A stretch of DNA of 64,000 nt from Pseudorhodobacter turbinis (GCF_005234135.1 NZ_CP039964.1:434001-498000); one strand, 5' to 3'; numbered from the stretch's first letter, positions 9,816 through 19,603 are shown. Notes: generated from the sequence alone by a model not told the origin. A program made the numbers and translations.

Positions 9816-10800
9816 ATGGATCTCTCGTTCTCGTCCGTAAACGCCCACTATGCCTTCGGAAAATTTGATCGTGTCTCGATTGAAGGTATTTCTTATCAAG
9901 TCCACATGCGCACCGAGGTCGGTTATATCTTGACGCAAGACGACGCGTCGGGTTGCGCAAAGCAATTTCCCCATGTCGAATTGGGCCGCCTCGGCGCTCT
10001 CGGGCGCATCCGCTCAGAACGCGACTACTATGACCCCAGCGCCGCAAGAAAGCGGCAGATGAAACCTCATGTTTCGCTGAGTGCGCTTATGGGCAAGGAA
10101 AAGCACCGCGTTTCCAGGAAGGAAGCTTATTGTGAAGCGGTCTCCGAATTGCATCGGGAAAACAAACTCAAGCTCACGGATGCGTCGCTCTGCGACAACA
10201 TGGACCGGATCATGGGGCGCGCGATTCAGTTTGCAGGAAACCTTAATCCCGGGGGCGATAAAAGTGTTCCTAGCTCCGAGAATTTCAGTGCCCCTCCCAG
10301 CCCGCGCAGCCTTCGCCGTTGGCTGAAAGAACGCAATGACTTTGGTTTGCTTGGGCTTGTGGACAATATGACCAAGCGTGGCAACCGCAACATGCGGATG
10401 TCACCTGAAGCATTGGGTCTCCTGATGGCAGGGGTGCGCGGCTATCTTTCAAAAGATCGGCCGACGATCAAAATGGTCTATGAAAAAATCTACTTGGCCT
10501 TTGAGGAGCGCAATGAAGATCGGGCGAAACGTGGCCTGGACGCCTTGAATATTCCAAGCTGTGAGGCTGTTCGCAGGGCAATCCGCGCGCTTGAACCCTT
10601 TGCGGTCGAATGTGCCCGCAACGGCGAAGCGGCTGCTCGCAAAAAGTTTCGACCAGCCCTTCACGGCATTGATGTGTCACGCGCGCTGGAACGCATCGAA
10701 ATTGACGAATGGCCTGTCGATGTGATGACTCTCATGGAAAGCAGTGGAATTTACGCTCTCTTGACCGACGATGAGAAACGCTGGCTTGGGCCACGCGCTT
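9816..10800 (+). pseudogene. TnsB/MuA-like transposase, N-terminal part
   Basis: About 325 residues of N-terminal DNA-binding domains are kept, including a helix-turn-helix region (SPRSLRRWLKERNDFGLLGL). The catalytic domain has just begun at IDEWPVDVMTL, whose Asp is probably the first DDE residue. The frame then reaches LLTDDEKRWLG and runs into unrelated codons up to the stop at 10847. The remainder of the DDE core is gone, so the protein cannot be catalytic. AGAAAGGA precedes the ATG at 9816 and supports this start. Confidence 0.65.
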
Positions 10801-12013
10801 TCCTGTCGATATCTTGGGGTCGGCATGTGAGGTGCTGGGGGCCCTAGAACTGTTCGGCAAGGATGTTGTGCTGGCGGATCTCACCGAAATCGATCTTGCC
10901 ACGGCCAGCAGTACCGGCTTTGCAAGTCTGAATGCGGGCCCGCCTGCGCTGCTTTTGCTCTTTGAAGCCATACGTAATATGCCTGCTGCGCCGCAGGACA
11001 AACTTCAGGCCCGATACGGGCCGCTCTATCGCTGGTTTACCAGCGGGGTTGGAAAAGATGCGGCGTTCGCGCCGTTGCGGGACGTGTTCAGACAGCACGT
11101 TTTTGCCACTTGGCCCTTGGCCGAGGGTGATTCCGTTCTGAACTATCGCCTGCCAGAGCGGCGCCTGCATTCCATTCGAACCGCCTCTATTGCGCATGAT
11201 TTGCACGCCAAACGGCTGCGTCGGCTTCTGGTCGATGCGGGAATAATCCCTGAAACGGATCGCCCCGACTTTGACGTAACTTTTGACGCCTTGAAGGCGC
11301 AAAAGGTTCTTGAGGAAGCCTCGGGGGCCGTGAATTTTGCCTCCGCCCAACGACGCTTGGGCATGACCCGTACGCAAATGGAGAAACTGATTGGTGCCGG
11401 GCTTTTGAAACCGGGGGAGGGAGGCGACAAGGCCCGACCTCGTTTCACCGAGGCGACAATCCGGCAGTGGACTGATTTAATTAATAAATACCCCGAAGCA
11501 TCGGCCTATCATAACGGCCTTTCCTCGGTTGCCGATACGGTCAGCAGCCTCGGCGTATCGACGGAAGACATTCTTCGCCTGATTCTGGATGGCCATCTGA
11601 CAGAAATAGAGCGGGTTAAAGGCAAAGTCGGGTTAGCGGCGCTTCTCATTCGAAAGGACTGTGCCCAAAGCTGCTTGCGCGGGATGCCTGATAAGCAAAC
11701 ATCGAAGCCTATTTCGACAGTCTCGTCTGATTTGCGCATCGGCAGGAGCTTTTTGCTTCAGCTTGCGCAAGCTGGCCACTTTCACCCGGTTGAGGTGACG
11801 GATGGCCGCACCCACCAACCCGGCATCCGGATTCCTGACGAAGAGGTTTCTTTGTTCCATGCACAGTATGTATCCCGGCGATATCTGAGCAAGAGTGGGG
11901 CGAACGCTGTGGTGGTTAAGCGTGAACTCGATGCAAGGGGTGTCGTGCCTGTATTCAGCAGCGCAGATGGAAAGGAGTTCATCTACCTGCGCGTTGATTT
12001 GCCGGTGGCTTGA
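10790..12013 (+). pseudogene. TniQ-like target-site protein lacking its N-terminus
   Basis: The frame enters at about 10790 as FPVDILGSACEVLGALELFG and continues through a long alpha-helical protein with helix-turn-helix-like repeats (for example NFASAQRRLGMTRTQMEKLI). The TniQ/TnsD start with its zinc-binding motif is missing. The first in-frame start, TTG at 10814, is unlikely to be authentic. TniQ proteins select the target site for Tn7-like elements; this one is fused by deletion to the tnsB-like remnant, and no ATPase gene remains. Confidence 0.55.
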
Positions 12014-12154
12014 CACGAAGGGCGGATGGACTAAGCCGCTCCGCGGCATTGGCGCCCAGTCGCGGCGTTCAGGATCATTTCAGCATTTTACTTTGTGATT
12101 GGCCTTTCTGGGCTGACGATCTGGGTCTTTCCCACCGTCAGACAGGAGGTTCCC

Positions 12155-13042
12155 ATGAAGGAGGAAAAGACCACCGCGCTGCGTCAGCGCATGATTGAGG
12201 ACATGCAAATTCGTGGCCTCGGCGAGAAGGCCCAGAAGGCCCACATCCGGAACGTGAAGCACTTTGCCGCCTTTCTCGGACGGCCACCTGACACAGCCAC
12301 CCCTAAAGACCTGCGCGCGTATCAGTTACAGATGACCAACGACGGAGTATCTGCAAGCACCTACAACGTCAGGATCATCTCGCTCCGGTTCTTCTTCGGC
12401 TTCACCTGCGGTCGCGAAGAGATGAAGCGGTTCATGCAGTTCCACCGCAAACCCCGGAAACTGCCAATTGTCCTGAGCGTCGAGGAGGTGGCTGACCTGA
12501 TGGCCGCTGTGCCTGGCCCGGGGCTCAAGTATCGCGCAGCGCTTGGGATCAGCTATGGTGCAGGATTACGGGCCGCCGAGGTCTGCAACCTCAAGGTCAA
12601 GGATATCGATAGCGATCGGATGCTGATCCATGTCGATGACGGCAAGGGCGGGCGCGATCGCAAGGCCATGCTGTCGCCCAGCCTGCTGGACCTGCTGCGG
12701 GAGTATTGGCGCGAGTCCCGCCCTGAGGGGTGGCTATTTCCGGGCAAACCGAAGATCAGTCCGCTCTCGCCACGCCAGTTGAATCGGGCCTTCACCTCAG
12801 CCAAACACATGGCAGGGATTAATAAACTGGCGACCCTGCACACATTGCGACACAGCTTCGCCACGCATCTGCTGGAGGCGAACACGGACGTGCGGGTGAT
12901 CCAGGTGTTGCTCGGGCATGCCAAGCTGACCACCACGGCGCGCTACACCCATGTGGCGACAAAGACGATCCAAAGCACCGTGAGCCCCTTTGAGCATATG
13001 AAACTATTGCAGGATGAAACCCTTCGACGAGGGTTGGAGTAG
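12155..13042 (+). CDS. IS91-associated tyrosine recombinase (XerD-like)
   Basis: A 295-residue site-specific integrase. The N-terminal SAM-like core-binding domain (residues about 10-90) is followed by the catalytic domain. The catalytic set is visible: Arg in GAGLRAAEVCNL, H-x-x-R in LHTLRHSFATHLL, and the tyrosine nucleophile in TARYTHVAT. The ATG at 12155 is chosen because CAGGAGGT lies four bases upstream; the longer GTG start at 12095 lacks this. It is the accessory recombinase that accompanies many IS91 transposases and probably helps resolve or insert the element. Confidence 0.85.
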   Translation: MKEEKTTALRQRMIEDMQIRGLGEKAQKAHIRNVKHFAAFLGRPPDTATPKDLRAYQLQMTNDGVSASTYNVRIISLRFFFGFTCGREEMKRFMQFHRKPRKLPIVLSVEEVADLMAAVPGPGLKYRAALGISYGAGLRAAEVCNLKVKDIDSDRMLIHVDDGKGGRDRKAMLSPSLLDLLREYWRESRPEGWLFPGKPKISPLSPRQLNRAFTSAKHMAGINKLATLHTLRHSFATHLLEANTDVRVIQVLLGHAKLTTTARYTHVATKTIQSTVSPFEHMKLLQDETLRRGLE

Positions 13043-13054
13043 TGATCGTGGCCG

Positions 13055-14251
13055 GTGAACCGGCCAAAGCTGGAAATCGCTGACATCTTCCGTGCCCATG
13101 GCCCTGCGTGGCGACAGGCCAATGCCGGGCATATCAGCCTCAGCCAGCTCAAGGTGATGTCGGCGATTGAAGCCTGCCGGACCGAGGCGCTCGGCGGGCA
13201 TGTGGCTGGCTGCGCCAAATGCGGCCACCACCATATCGCCTACAATTCCTGCAAGAACCGACACTGCCCCAAATGCCAGGGTCCGGCGGCGCGGGACTGG
13301 ATGGCCGCACGGGCCGAGGATCTGCTGCCGGTCGAATACTTCCACGTCGTCTTCACTCTGCCAACCGAGATCGCGCAGATCGCCTACTGGAACAAGAAGG
13401 CGGTCTATGGCTTGCTGTTGAGGGCGTCGGCCGAAACGGTGATAACCATCGCCGCAGATCCGAAGCGCTTGGGCGCGCGGGTTGGCATGACCAGTGTGCT
13501 GCATACTTGGGGTTCAGCACTGACCCATCACCCTCATGTCCACATGATCGTTCCCGGCGGTGGCCTGTCGCCGGACGGTACCCGGTGGGTCTCCTGCAGG
13601 CCGGGGTTCTTTCTCCATGTGCGGGTGCTCTCCCGGCTGTTCCGGCGCCTGTTTCTGGAGGGACTGATGGCTCTGCATCACGCAGGTGAGTTGGCCTTCT
13701 TCGGCGATCTCACCGGGCTGGCGGGTGCCGATGCTTTTGCCCGTTGGCTCGCGCCGTTCCGCAAATCCGAATGGGTCGTCTATGCCAAACCGCCCTTCGG
13801 CGGGCCTGACGCGGTGCTGGCCTATTTGAGCCGATACACCCACAGGGTGGCGATCTCCAACACCCGTCTGGTCAGCGCCGATGCAGAGACGGTCGCCTTC
13901 CGATGGAACGATTACCGCATCAAGTCTGGTGACAGACAAAAGGTAATGCGGTTGACCACCCCCGAGTTCATACGCCGCTTCCTGATCCATGTCCTGCCCG
14001 ATGGCTTCCACCGCATCCGGCACTATGGGTTTCTGGCCAACGCGACCCGCAAGGCCAATATTGCGAAGATCCGCACCCTGCTCGGGGCACCGCGCCCTGA
14101 ACACGAGGCCGTGCAGCAGGAGACCGAGACCGTGCCACTCACCCTGCGCGAACCCTGCCCATGCTGCGGCGGCCCCATGCGCATCATTGAGATCTTCCGG
14201 CGCGGCCAGAAACCCTGTTCCCGCGCGCCACCGAGGGAGCAGGCAGCATGA
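13055..14251 (+). CDS. IS91-family rolling-circle (HUH) transposase
   Basis: A 398-residue Y-type transposase. The N-terminal zinc-binding domain has Cys/His pairs (CAKCGHHH, then NRHCPKCQG). The HUH motif is HPHVHMIVPGG and the catalytic tyrosine is in YLSRYTHRVAISN. A C-terminal zinc ribbon (CPCCGG) follows. It nicks single-stranded IS ends for rolling-circle transposition. The GTG start at 13055 matches the family start (NRPKLEIADIF) and follows the integrase stop by 12 bp. No break is seen, unlike the second copy at 19308-20588. Confidence 0.9.
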   Translation: MNRPKLEIADIFRAHGPAWRQANAGHISLSQLKVMSAIEACRTEALGGHVAGCAKCGHHHIAYNSCKNRHCPKCQGPAARDWMAARAEDLLPVEYFHVVFTLPTEIAQIAYWNKKAVYGLLLRASAETVITIAADPKRLGARVGMTSVLHTWGSALTHHPHVHMIVPGGGLSPDGTRWVSCRPGFFLHVRVLSRLFRRLFLEGLMALHHAGELAFFGDLTGLAGADAFARWLAPFRKSEWVVYAKPPFGGPDAVLAYLSRYTHRVAISNTRLVSADAETVAFRWNDYRIKSGDRQKVMRLTTPEFIRRFLIHVLPDGFHRIRHYGFLANATRKANIAKIRTLLGAPRPEHEAVQQETETVPLTLREPCPCCGGPMRIIEIFRRGQKPCSRAPPREQAA

Positions 14252-14870
14252 CGAAACGCCCGATCACCGCATTGATGAAACCTCGGATCTCCCCGCAGTT
14301 CCGGCCAGGAAGCCATTTGCAAAGCGCGCCGGTCTGTAGACCGATACGCCCTGCGAACCTTCAAGTGTCGATAAATCCGCAGGCCATGCGCCTGGACCCA
14401 GTTGCAAAATGGGTCCAGGCTCCTTCCAGCCTCACGCCAGCTGCGGACACAGCCCCGACCGTCAGAGGTCTTTCCCCATAGGCTGATCCCAGACCCCCGC
14501 GGCTTCCTCCTTCCGAGGTTTGTCAACGCGGGCCGCCACCTCATGGCAGCCAACGTCATGCTGCGGCCCGCATCGAAAAACCTTCAGGATTGCAGACATT
14601 CGCTGCGGGAGCGAAAAGGACTCGCTTGAGGGTGAAGCCGGACCTTCATCGCCGGTTCGGCTAGAACTGTTAGTCGGGCGGATTGCGGGCATTCGCCGCG
14701 AATGCAGCATCACCAGCCGCCCACCCGGACGTTCGCTTCCGATGCTGTATGCGGCGCGGCTGAAGTCATGAATTGTCTTACGAATTGGACAAATCAGGCA
14801 TGATGGTTGGTTGTTTTGGGTACAGTTTGGAAACAATCTTTGCGGACTGGCTCGATGAAAAGTTCAATCA
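14252..14870. other. IS91 3' end and gene-free flank
   Basis: Positions 14252-14586 are the non-coding 3' end of the IS91 element, including the conserved GC-rich hairpin shared with the second copy. Positions 14587-14870 hold no recognisable gene. Confidence 0.6.
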
Positions 14871-14896
14871 GGACCAGAGCCACAAAGCTCTGGTCC
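14871..14896 (-). terminator. terminator hairpin after the YfcC-type carrier gene
   Basis: GGACCAGAGC (14871-14880) and its exact complement (14887-14896) form a 10-bp stem with a 6-nt loop, 22 bp beyond the stop of the minus-strand carrier gene. The T-rich tail is weak. Confidence 0.5.
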
Positions 14897-14917
14897 ATTC
14901 TTATTAATGTCTAATTC

Positions 14918-16354
14918 TCAGCCAATCCAGTTCGTGACTTGGGCGAAGACAAGAAATGCTATCGCAATTCCAACCCAGATACCGAACAGCGGCAAAAAGA
15001 AGCGTATCCAGCGATCCCATCCGACGCCTGCAAGCGCGAGGGTCGCCATAAAGTAACCGGACGTTGGGTAAAGAATGTTAGAAAGCCCGTCGCCCAATTG
15101 ATAGGCAAGAACCGCATTCTGCCGGGTCACACCGATAATGTCCGAAAGCGGTGCCATGATAGGCATCGTTACCAGTGCCTGTCCGCTGCCCGACGGGATT
15201 ACAAAATTGAACCCCAGTTGCGTGATGAACATGCCAACGGCCGAGAGTGTATCGGGGAACGAGCCAACCAAACCTCCGAGCCCGTTGACCAACGTGTCCA
15301 TGATCTGGCCCTGTTCAAGCATGACGGCCACGGCTCTCGCCAAACCGACAATCATTGCGCCCACGAGAACGTCGCGAAACCCTTCGTTGAAGGCGTCGCA
15401 AATTTTGGCTGTCGAGAGACCTGAAATAATTCCGACTGAAATCCCCATGAGAACGAACAGTCCCGCCATTTCCATCATAAACCAGCCGCGGGTCAGGACA
15501 CCCCAGACCATCACCGCGAAGAAACCAAGGGCGGTAAGGCCGGCCAAGATTTGACGTTGATTGAACCGCATTGCTGCACTGCTTAAGTCGTGCTGGTAGA
15601 CCGCACGTTTTTCGATTTCTTTCGAATCGCCCACCATCAGACTAAGTTCAGGGTTGTTACGAACGCGAATAGCATAGCGCGTGATGTAAAGAATTGCCGC
15701 TGCCAGCAACGCGATGAAAAGAAGCGAGCGCAAGCCAGCACCAGAGTAGAGGGGCAGTTCGGCTATCGTCTGGCCGAGCCCGGTATTGATAGGATTTAGC
15801 ACGCCTGACGTGAAGCCTGCGGTCGTTGCCAGAAGGGCCACACCCGCCGCAGTAATGCTGTCAAAGCGCAAGGCGATCATAAGCGGCAAAATAACCGGAA
15901 CATAGACAAGCGCCAGTTCTTGTGTGCCGATAAGCGTTGCCACCACCGCAAATGTCACCATTAGAACTGGCAAAATCAGGATCGAACGTGTAGCAAATCG
16001 CCGCGTGAGCTTGTCAACAGCGACGTCAATAATTCCTGTTCGGCGGATCACCATGAACATACCGCCGATGATGAATGTAAAGAACACAACAACCGAAGCA
16101 TCGGCAAGGCCTCGCGGCACCGCCATCATGAAGTCTTCAAGTCCGACAGGGCTAGCGGCCACTTGCCTGTAACTGTCAGGATCGATGGCGCTACGACCAT
16201 TCGCTAGCGTAACACGATCATAAAGCCCCGCAGGAATGAAGTGTGTCGCCAGCGCTGCTATGGCGGTAAATATGAACAGAATAACATAAATATGAGGCAT
16301 TCTGGTCCCTACTTCATCCACCTCTTGGTCTCGTTCGGTCTCTTGCATATTCAT
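14918..16354 (-). CDS. YfcC-family carrier (putative amino-acid/dicarboxylate transporter)
   Basis: A 478-residue inner-membrane protein with about 12 hydrophobic segments and the conserved YfcC/DcuC-type features NPINTGLGQTIAELPLYSGAG and the late PSGSGQALVTMPIMAPLSD motif. YfcC relatives are proposed basic amino-acid antiporters or dicarboxylate carriers; the substrate cannot be read from the sequence. The start at 16354 is chosen over the longer frame (16399) because GGGAGGAG lies five bases before this ATG. It is transcribed away from a GntR/FCD regulator, with a perfect 18-bp palindrome 43 bp upstream of the start, so regulation by that protein is likely. Confidence 0.8.
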   Translation of the reverse strand: MNMQETERDQEVDEVGTRMPHIYVILFIFTAIAALATHFIPAGLYDRVTLANGRSAIDPDSYRQVAASPVGLEDFMMAVPRGLADASVVVFFTFIIGGMFMVIRRTGIIDVAVDKLTRRFATRSILILPVLMVTFAVVATLIGTQELALVYVPVILPLMIALRFDSITAAGVALLATTAGFTSGVLNPINTGLGQTIAELPLYSGAGLRSLLFIALLAAAILYITRYAIRVRNNPELSLMVGDSKEIEKRAVYQHDLSSAAMRFNQRQILAGLTALGFFAVMVWGVLTRGWFMMEMAGLFVLMGISVGIISGLSTAKICDAFNEGFRDVLVGAMIVGLARAVAVMLEQGQIMDTLVNGLGGLVGSFPDTLSAVGMFITQLGFNFVIPSGSGQALVTMPIMAPLSDIIGVTRQNAVLAYQLGDGLSNILYPTSGYFMATLALAGVGWDRWIRFFLPLFGIWVGIAIAFLVFAQVTNWIG

Positions 16355-16396
16355 CTCGACTCCTCCCGTGGAATGGTATTGGCAACTCAAGAATTG

Positions 16397-16414
16397 CACG
16401 TAAAATTTTACGTG
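16397..16414. promoter_or_regulatory. 18-bp perfect palindrome, likely operator
   Basis: CACGTAAAATTTTACGTG is an exact palindrome between the divergent YfcC-type and GntR-type genes, close to the carrier start. Its size and symmetry fit a dimeric winged-helix regulator. Binding by the neighbouring GntR/FCD protein is inference from position. Confidence 0.6.
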
Positions 16415-16502
16415 GTATTCTTACCGTGTGACAATAATGGAAATCGGGAAGGACTTTTAGGGGAATTTTGAAAGCGGCGATGTTAAGTAAAGGTGCGCGA
16501 AC

Positions 16503-17150
16503 ATGAATGACAGATCGAAACCACTTGGCAGCATGGCATTCGAAGCCTTGCTACTTGCCCTTAAGGACGGAAAGTTGCGTGCTGGCACATATATGTCGAT
16601 GCCAGATCTTGTAGCAATACTCGGCTTTCCGATTGCCGCGATACGTGAGGCAACCAAAAGGGCTGAGGCACAATCCCTGCTCGAGATCCTCCCGAAGCGG
16701 GGAGTTGCTGTAATGGATGCCGGACCAGAGATCACACATCAGTGCATGGATATGCGTGCGGCTCTCGACAAAGAAGGTGCCCGGAGAATGCTGTCCCGAG
16801 AAGGACGTCCTAAGTTTGGTGCGCTTCTTGATGAGCATTTCAAAATGCTAAGGCGAGCAAAGCAAAATTTGACACCGCTGTTGCCTGACGAGGCAATTGC
16901 TGTGGATCTCAGCTTGCACGACGCATTGGCAGGAGAACTCAAAAACCCGTTGCTGGAACAATGCTACGAAGAGAATCGTAATAGAATTGCCGTGATACAG
17001 AACTCACGCCCGTTTCTTCAGGACAGGATTGTGCCCGCTATGGAAGAGCACCTCAAGATAATCGAAGCGATTGAAGCAGGCAATGAGGCGGCTGCGGTTG
17101 CTGCAATCGATGTCCATCTATCGCAGACGCTACGTTGGTGGGGGCTATGA
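16503..17150 (+). CDS. GntR-family regulator with FCD domain
   Basis: A 215-residue transcription factor. An N-terminal winged helix (residues about 8-70, with MPDLVAILGFPIAAIREATKRAE as recognition region and a LPKRGVAV wing) is followed by an all-helical FCD ligand domain (DMRAALDKEGARRML, then DLSLHDALAG and EEHLKIIEAIEAGN). The spaced Asp/His positions are those that bind metal or organic-acid ligands in this family. It is divergent from the YfcC-type carrier and probably controls it through the palindrome at 16397-16414. AAAGGTG lies upstream of the ATG. Confidence 0.82.
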   Translation: MNDRSKPLGSMAFEALLLALKDGKLRAGTYMSMPDLVAILGFPIAAIREATKRAEAQSLLEILPKRGVAVMDAGPEITHQCMDMRAALDKEGARRMLSREGRPKFGALLDEHFKMLRRAKQNLTPLLPDEAIAVDLSLHDALAGELKNPLLEQCYEENRNRIAVIQNSRPFLQDRIVPAMEEHLKIIEAIEAGNEAAAVAAIDVHLSQTLRWWGL

Positions 17151-17283
17151 CTTATATTGATGCAATGCGTTGGAATTGCGATCTCAGCGCGGTGCTTTTA
17201 CGCCCGGGACATTCGGCGGAGTGTCTTGGTTTTGGCGGCAGACTTATACACCATCATCTCGCGGGTATTGCTAACTCATTGTT

Positions 17284-17321
17284 CTGAAGTTCTCTAATCG
17301 CATTGGTCAAGTTCTTTGATT
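17284..17321 (+). repeat. 38-bp solo IS3-type end
   Basis: This sequence (CTGAAGTTCTCTAATCGCAT and 18 further bases) is identical over 38 bp to 47145-47182, where it is the left end of an IS3-family remnant. Here no IS3 body follows; an IS110-family element begins directly after it. It is either a leftover IS end or the target into which the IS110 element inserted. Confidence 0.6.
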
Positions 17322-18660
17322 GATGCCTTAGCACGCGCCGGGTTCATAGTTCTCTCCGCGGTCGATCTCGACGGATCGCCGCATGTTGGCGTCGGATGGT
17401 CGGATCGGCCTAAGTGGTCCTCGCACTTGCTTCGGTGTGCAGTGCATTCAGAGGGACGGCCTGATCCGCGCCATACGTCCCGGCGGGGACGCGTCCGCTG
17501 GCTTAGTCGCGCAACTTATCCCTACTTATGCTGCCGACTGGGTCCAACGGAATGGCGTGTTGGTTTTCCACATGGCGTGCAGAGCCACGGCAAGTTTCCG
17601 GGCGACCGCAATACGCGCCTTTTTTAAGCCAGACACTTTCGCCAATTTCATGCCCCAGGTCTTTAGGGACGAAGATCGCAAGTTGCGCGTCAGCAAGGTC
17701 GTTGCCGCCTCATAGAGGTGCTTTCGCACCATCTTGTCGCCCTGCTTCGAGATGCGTCCATTTCTACTGGTTTCGCCGGACTCGTATCGTCTTGGCGCCA
17801 GCCCCAGATATGCGCCCGCACTTGATGACCTTTTGAAGCGTGATGCGTCATCGAATGCTGACACAACTGACAGTGCGGTGATGATTCCCACGCCAGGCGC
17901 GGTCATAAACAGCTTGACGGTCGGGTTTGCTCTGGCGATCGCTGCAAGCCGTGTGTCCAGAACCTTGATCTGATCGCAGACGGACGCTCGTGCTTTGATC
18001 AAAGTTTCCGCAATAATACGCATTTCTGGCGATGCTTCCAATTCACCACAAATGATCTCATGAGCGCGCCCTGTGAAGCCACCCACGCGCTTGCCAAACA
18101 GAACTCCAAAAGTCCGCAGAAGCCCACGGAGCTCGTTTTCTATCTTGACCCGAATGCGCACCAACGTTTCACGCGCTGTCAGCAACGAACGAACCTGATA
18201 GCGGTCATGGCTCTTGATCCGCACCTGCTTGAACCAACCGACACGCATGATTTGAGCCAAACCGGCGGCGTCATTTCGATCCGTTTTAACTGGCCGCATC
18301 TTCAAGGCTGCATTGGCGTGACGGGCGTCGATACACAGAACTGGTAGTTGACGTGCAGCCAACTCATTCCAGAGCCAAACAGCAAGCGGACCTGTCTCAA
18401 GCCCAACACGCGATAGATTGGGTGCTCTGTCTCTCAGATAACTTGTGATCACGTCCGGGCAGGTCGCGACCGTCGTCTCCGCAATTATGGTGCCATTATC
18501 ATCGACAACACAGATGGCAGTCGTCTCCTGTGAGACATCCAGGGCGGCAAAGCATGGCATGACAGTTCTCCTTTTCATCTGAGCCTTGGCCAATCGGTTT
18601 CCATTTGATCAGTTTGAAGCAAGGGCCCTTGGTCGAAAAGAGGTGCCCTCCGCGATTACG
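17322..18660 (-). mobile_element. IS110-family element (copy 1)
   Basis: The element consists of a transposase gene with about 200 bp of non-coding sequence after its stop (17322-17525) and about 100 bp before its start. The borders are taken as the solo IS3 end on the left and the IS3-type end at 18662 on the right, and are approximate. Such elements carry a structured bridge RNA in a non-coding end; which end does so here could not be decided. Confidence 0.55.
17526..18560 (-). CDS. IS110-family transposase (DEDD recombinase)
   Basis: This 344-residue protein has the RuvC-like DEDD domain at the N-terminus (Asp in FAALDVSQ, Glu in GLETGPL, acidic pair in KTDRNDAAG). The C-terminal Transposase_20 region has the helix-hairpin-helix MTAPGVGIITAL and the conserved serine region FKRSSSAGAYLGLAP. 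It recombines IS ends with target DNA, guided in this family by a bridge RNA. The start at 18560 is chosen because AAGGAGAA precedes it; the longer frame to 18593 adds 11 unsupported residues. No damage is visible. Confidence 0.85.
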   Translation of the reverse strand: MPCFAALDVSQETTAICVVDDNGTIIAETTVATCPDVITSYLRDRAPNLSRVGLETGPLAVWLWNELAARQLPVLCIDARHANAALKMRPVKTDRNDAAGLAQIMRVGWFKQVRIKSHDRYQVRSLLTARETLVRIRVKIENELRGLLRTFGVLFGKRVGGFTGRAHEIICGELEASPEMRIIAETLIKARASVCDQIKVLDTRLAAIARANPTVKLFMTAPGVGIITALSVVSAFDDASRFKRSSSAGAYLGLAPRRYESGETSRNGRISKQGDKMVRKHLYEAATTLLTRNLRSSSLKTWGMKLAKVSGLKKARIAVARKLAVALHAMWKTNTPFRWTQSAA

Positions 18661-18726
18661 CTAAGTGGTCCGGCAAATTCAGACAGCGTGCTAAGATGTA
18701 TCCCGCATTGACGATAGGATACAGAA

Positions 18727-18849
18727 ATGACGACAAGACGCAGGTTTTCGGACAAGTTCAAGGCCACCGTTGCGCTTGAGGCGCTTCGCGGAGACAAGAC
18801 GGCGCAAGAGATTGCGGCCAAGCACAATGCCTACGAGTGTCGGCGATAG
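18727..18849 (+). pseudogene. IS3-family transposase OrfA, N-terminal fragment
   Basis: The ATG at 18727 starts MTTRRRFSDKFKATVALEAL and continues to AAKHNA, which is an IS3 OrfA helix-turn-helix. The family sequence ends near 18830 and a stop follows at 18847. The IS3 terminal sequence lies just upstream (18662-18696). The remainder of the element is absent; the broken IS91 copy begins about 125 bp further on. Confidence 0.8.
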
Positions 18850-19563
18850 AGAAAGATCAGGGTCGTCAGATCAGCACTAAGCTGCCATTCATTCAATTTA
18901 TGCCAGCAGTAACTTGGTCCGCTATGCGGGCTGCAACCGCAGCATCACATAAGTAGGGCCAGTGCCCGCTCAGGTGAAGGTTTTCTGATGCGGGTCGCGG
19001 CGGAACGTTGGGGACAGGCGCGACCACGACCCGCGTTGGAAAACCTCCCAAGGAGGAAGCCGCGGGGGTCTTGGATAGACCTATGGGGAAAGTATGCCGA
19101 CGGTCGGGGCGACGGCTTTGTCAGGGGTTCGGCTGAAGGTGCGCATGACGGCTGAGACTGTCACTAAATTAGTCGAATATGCTGGTATTGCTGTGCATAT
19201 TGCCGTGCCTGCGGTCAGTTTTCGCGCTGAGGAGCGATAAGCGCATACGGGCTGAGCCGGGTCTGCGGGGTGCAGCCGGTGTTGTCTGGCATTTGATAGA
19301 CGGTGTGTCATGCCGCCCACTCCCGTGGTGGCGCGCGCGACATTGGTTTTTGCCCGCGACGGAAGACCTCGATGATGCGCATGGGTCCGCCGCAGCAGGG
19401 GCACGGTTCGCGCAGGGTGAGTGGTATGATCTCTGCGTCGGGCCCTGACGCAGTGGCCCGTTCTGGGCGCTGAACGCAGAGCAAGGCACGGACTTTTGTG
19501 ATGTTGGCCTTGCGGGTCGAACTGGCCAGCAGACCGTAATGCCGGATGCGGTGGAAGCCGTCC

Positions 19564-19603
19564 GTTGCCCGGCAGGGCATTGCGTGGCAATGACCCGAGA
19601 GGG
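19564..19603 (-). repeat. mini-palindromic element, copy A (in IS91 transposase)
   Basis: A 40-bp insert. On the minus strand it starts CCCTCTCGGGTCATTGCC and ends CTGCCGGGCAAC, with an internal hairpin GGCATTGC/GCAATGACC. It lies between CC and GG of the transposase sense sequence, in sense orientation. Its absence from the intact IS91 copy shows it is an insertion. Confidence 0.8.

Larger units (their letters stand above)
8939..12013 (+). mobile_element. decayed Tn7-like transposon with internal deletion
   Basis: Three consecutive plus-strand pieces have the order and character of a Tn7/Tn5053-like transposition module: TnsA-like endonuclease, TnsB/MuA-like transposase (N-terminal part only), then TniQ-like protein (missing its N-terminus). 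The reading frames meet at about 10785-10800 without spacer. The DDE core, the TnsC/TniB ATPase gene and the start of tniQ have therefore been removed by one deletion. The outer ends of the transposon were not identified. Confidence 0.6.
12014..14586 (+). mobile_element. IS91-family element with integrase and HUH transposase
   Basis: The element carries a tyrosine recombinase and a rolling-circle transposase 12 bp apart. Its 3' end is defined by comparison with the second copy (18975-20731, minus strand). Both share a GC-rich hairpin region (CCCCGCGGCTTCCTCCTT, then CAACGCGGG) and stop matching after AACCTTCA, at 14586 here. The 5' border is set just after the tniQ-like stop and is approximate. 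Both coding regions look intact. Confidence 0.7.

Noticed and set aside
17316..17715. Plus-strand frames of about 100 codons
   Set aside because: They overlap the non-coding end and the antisense strand of the IS110 transposase and show no family features.
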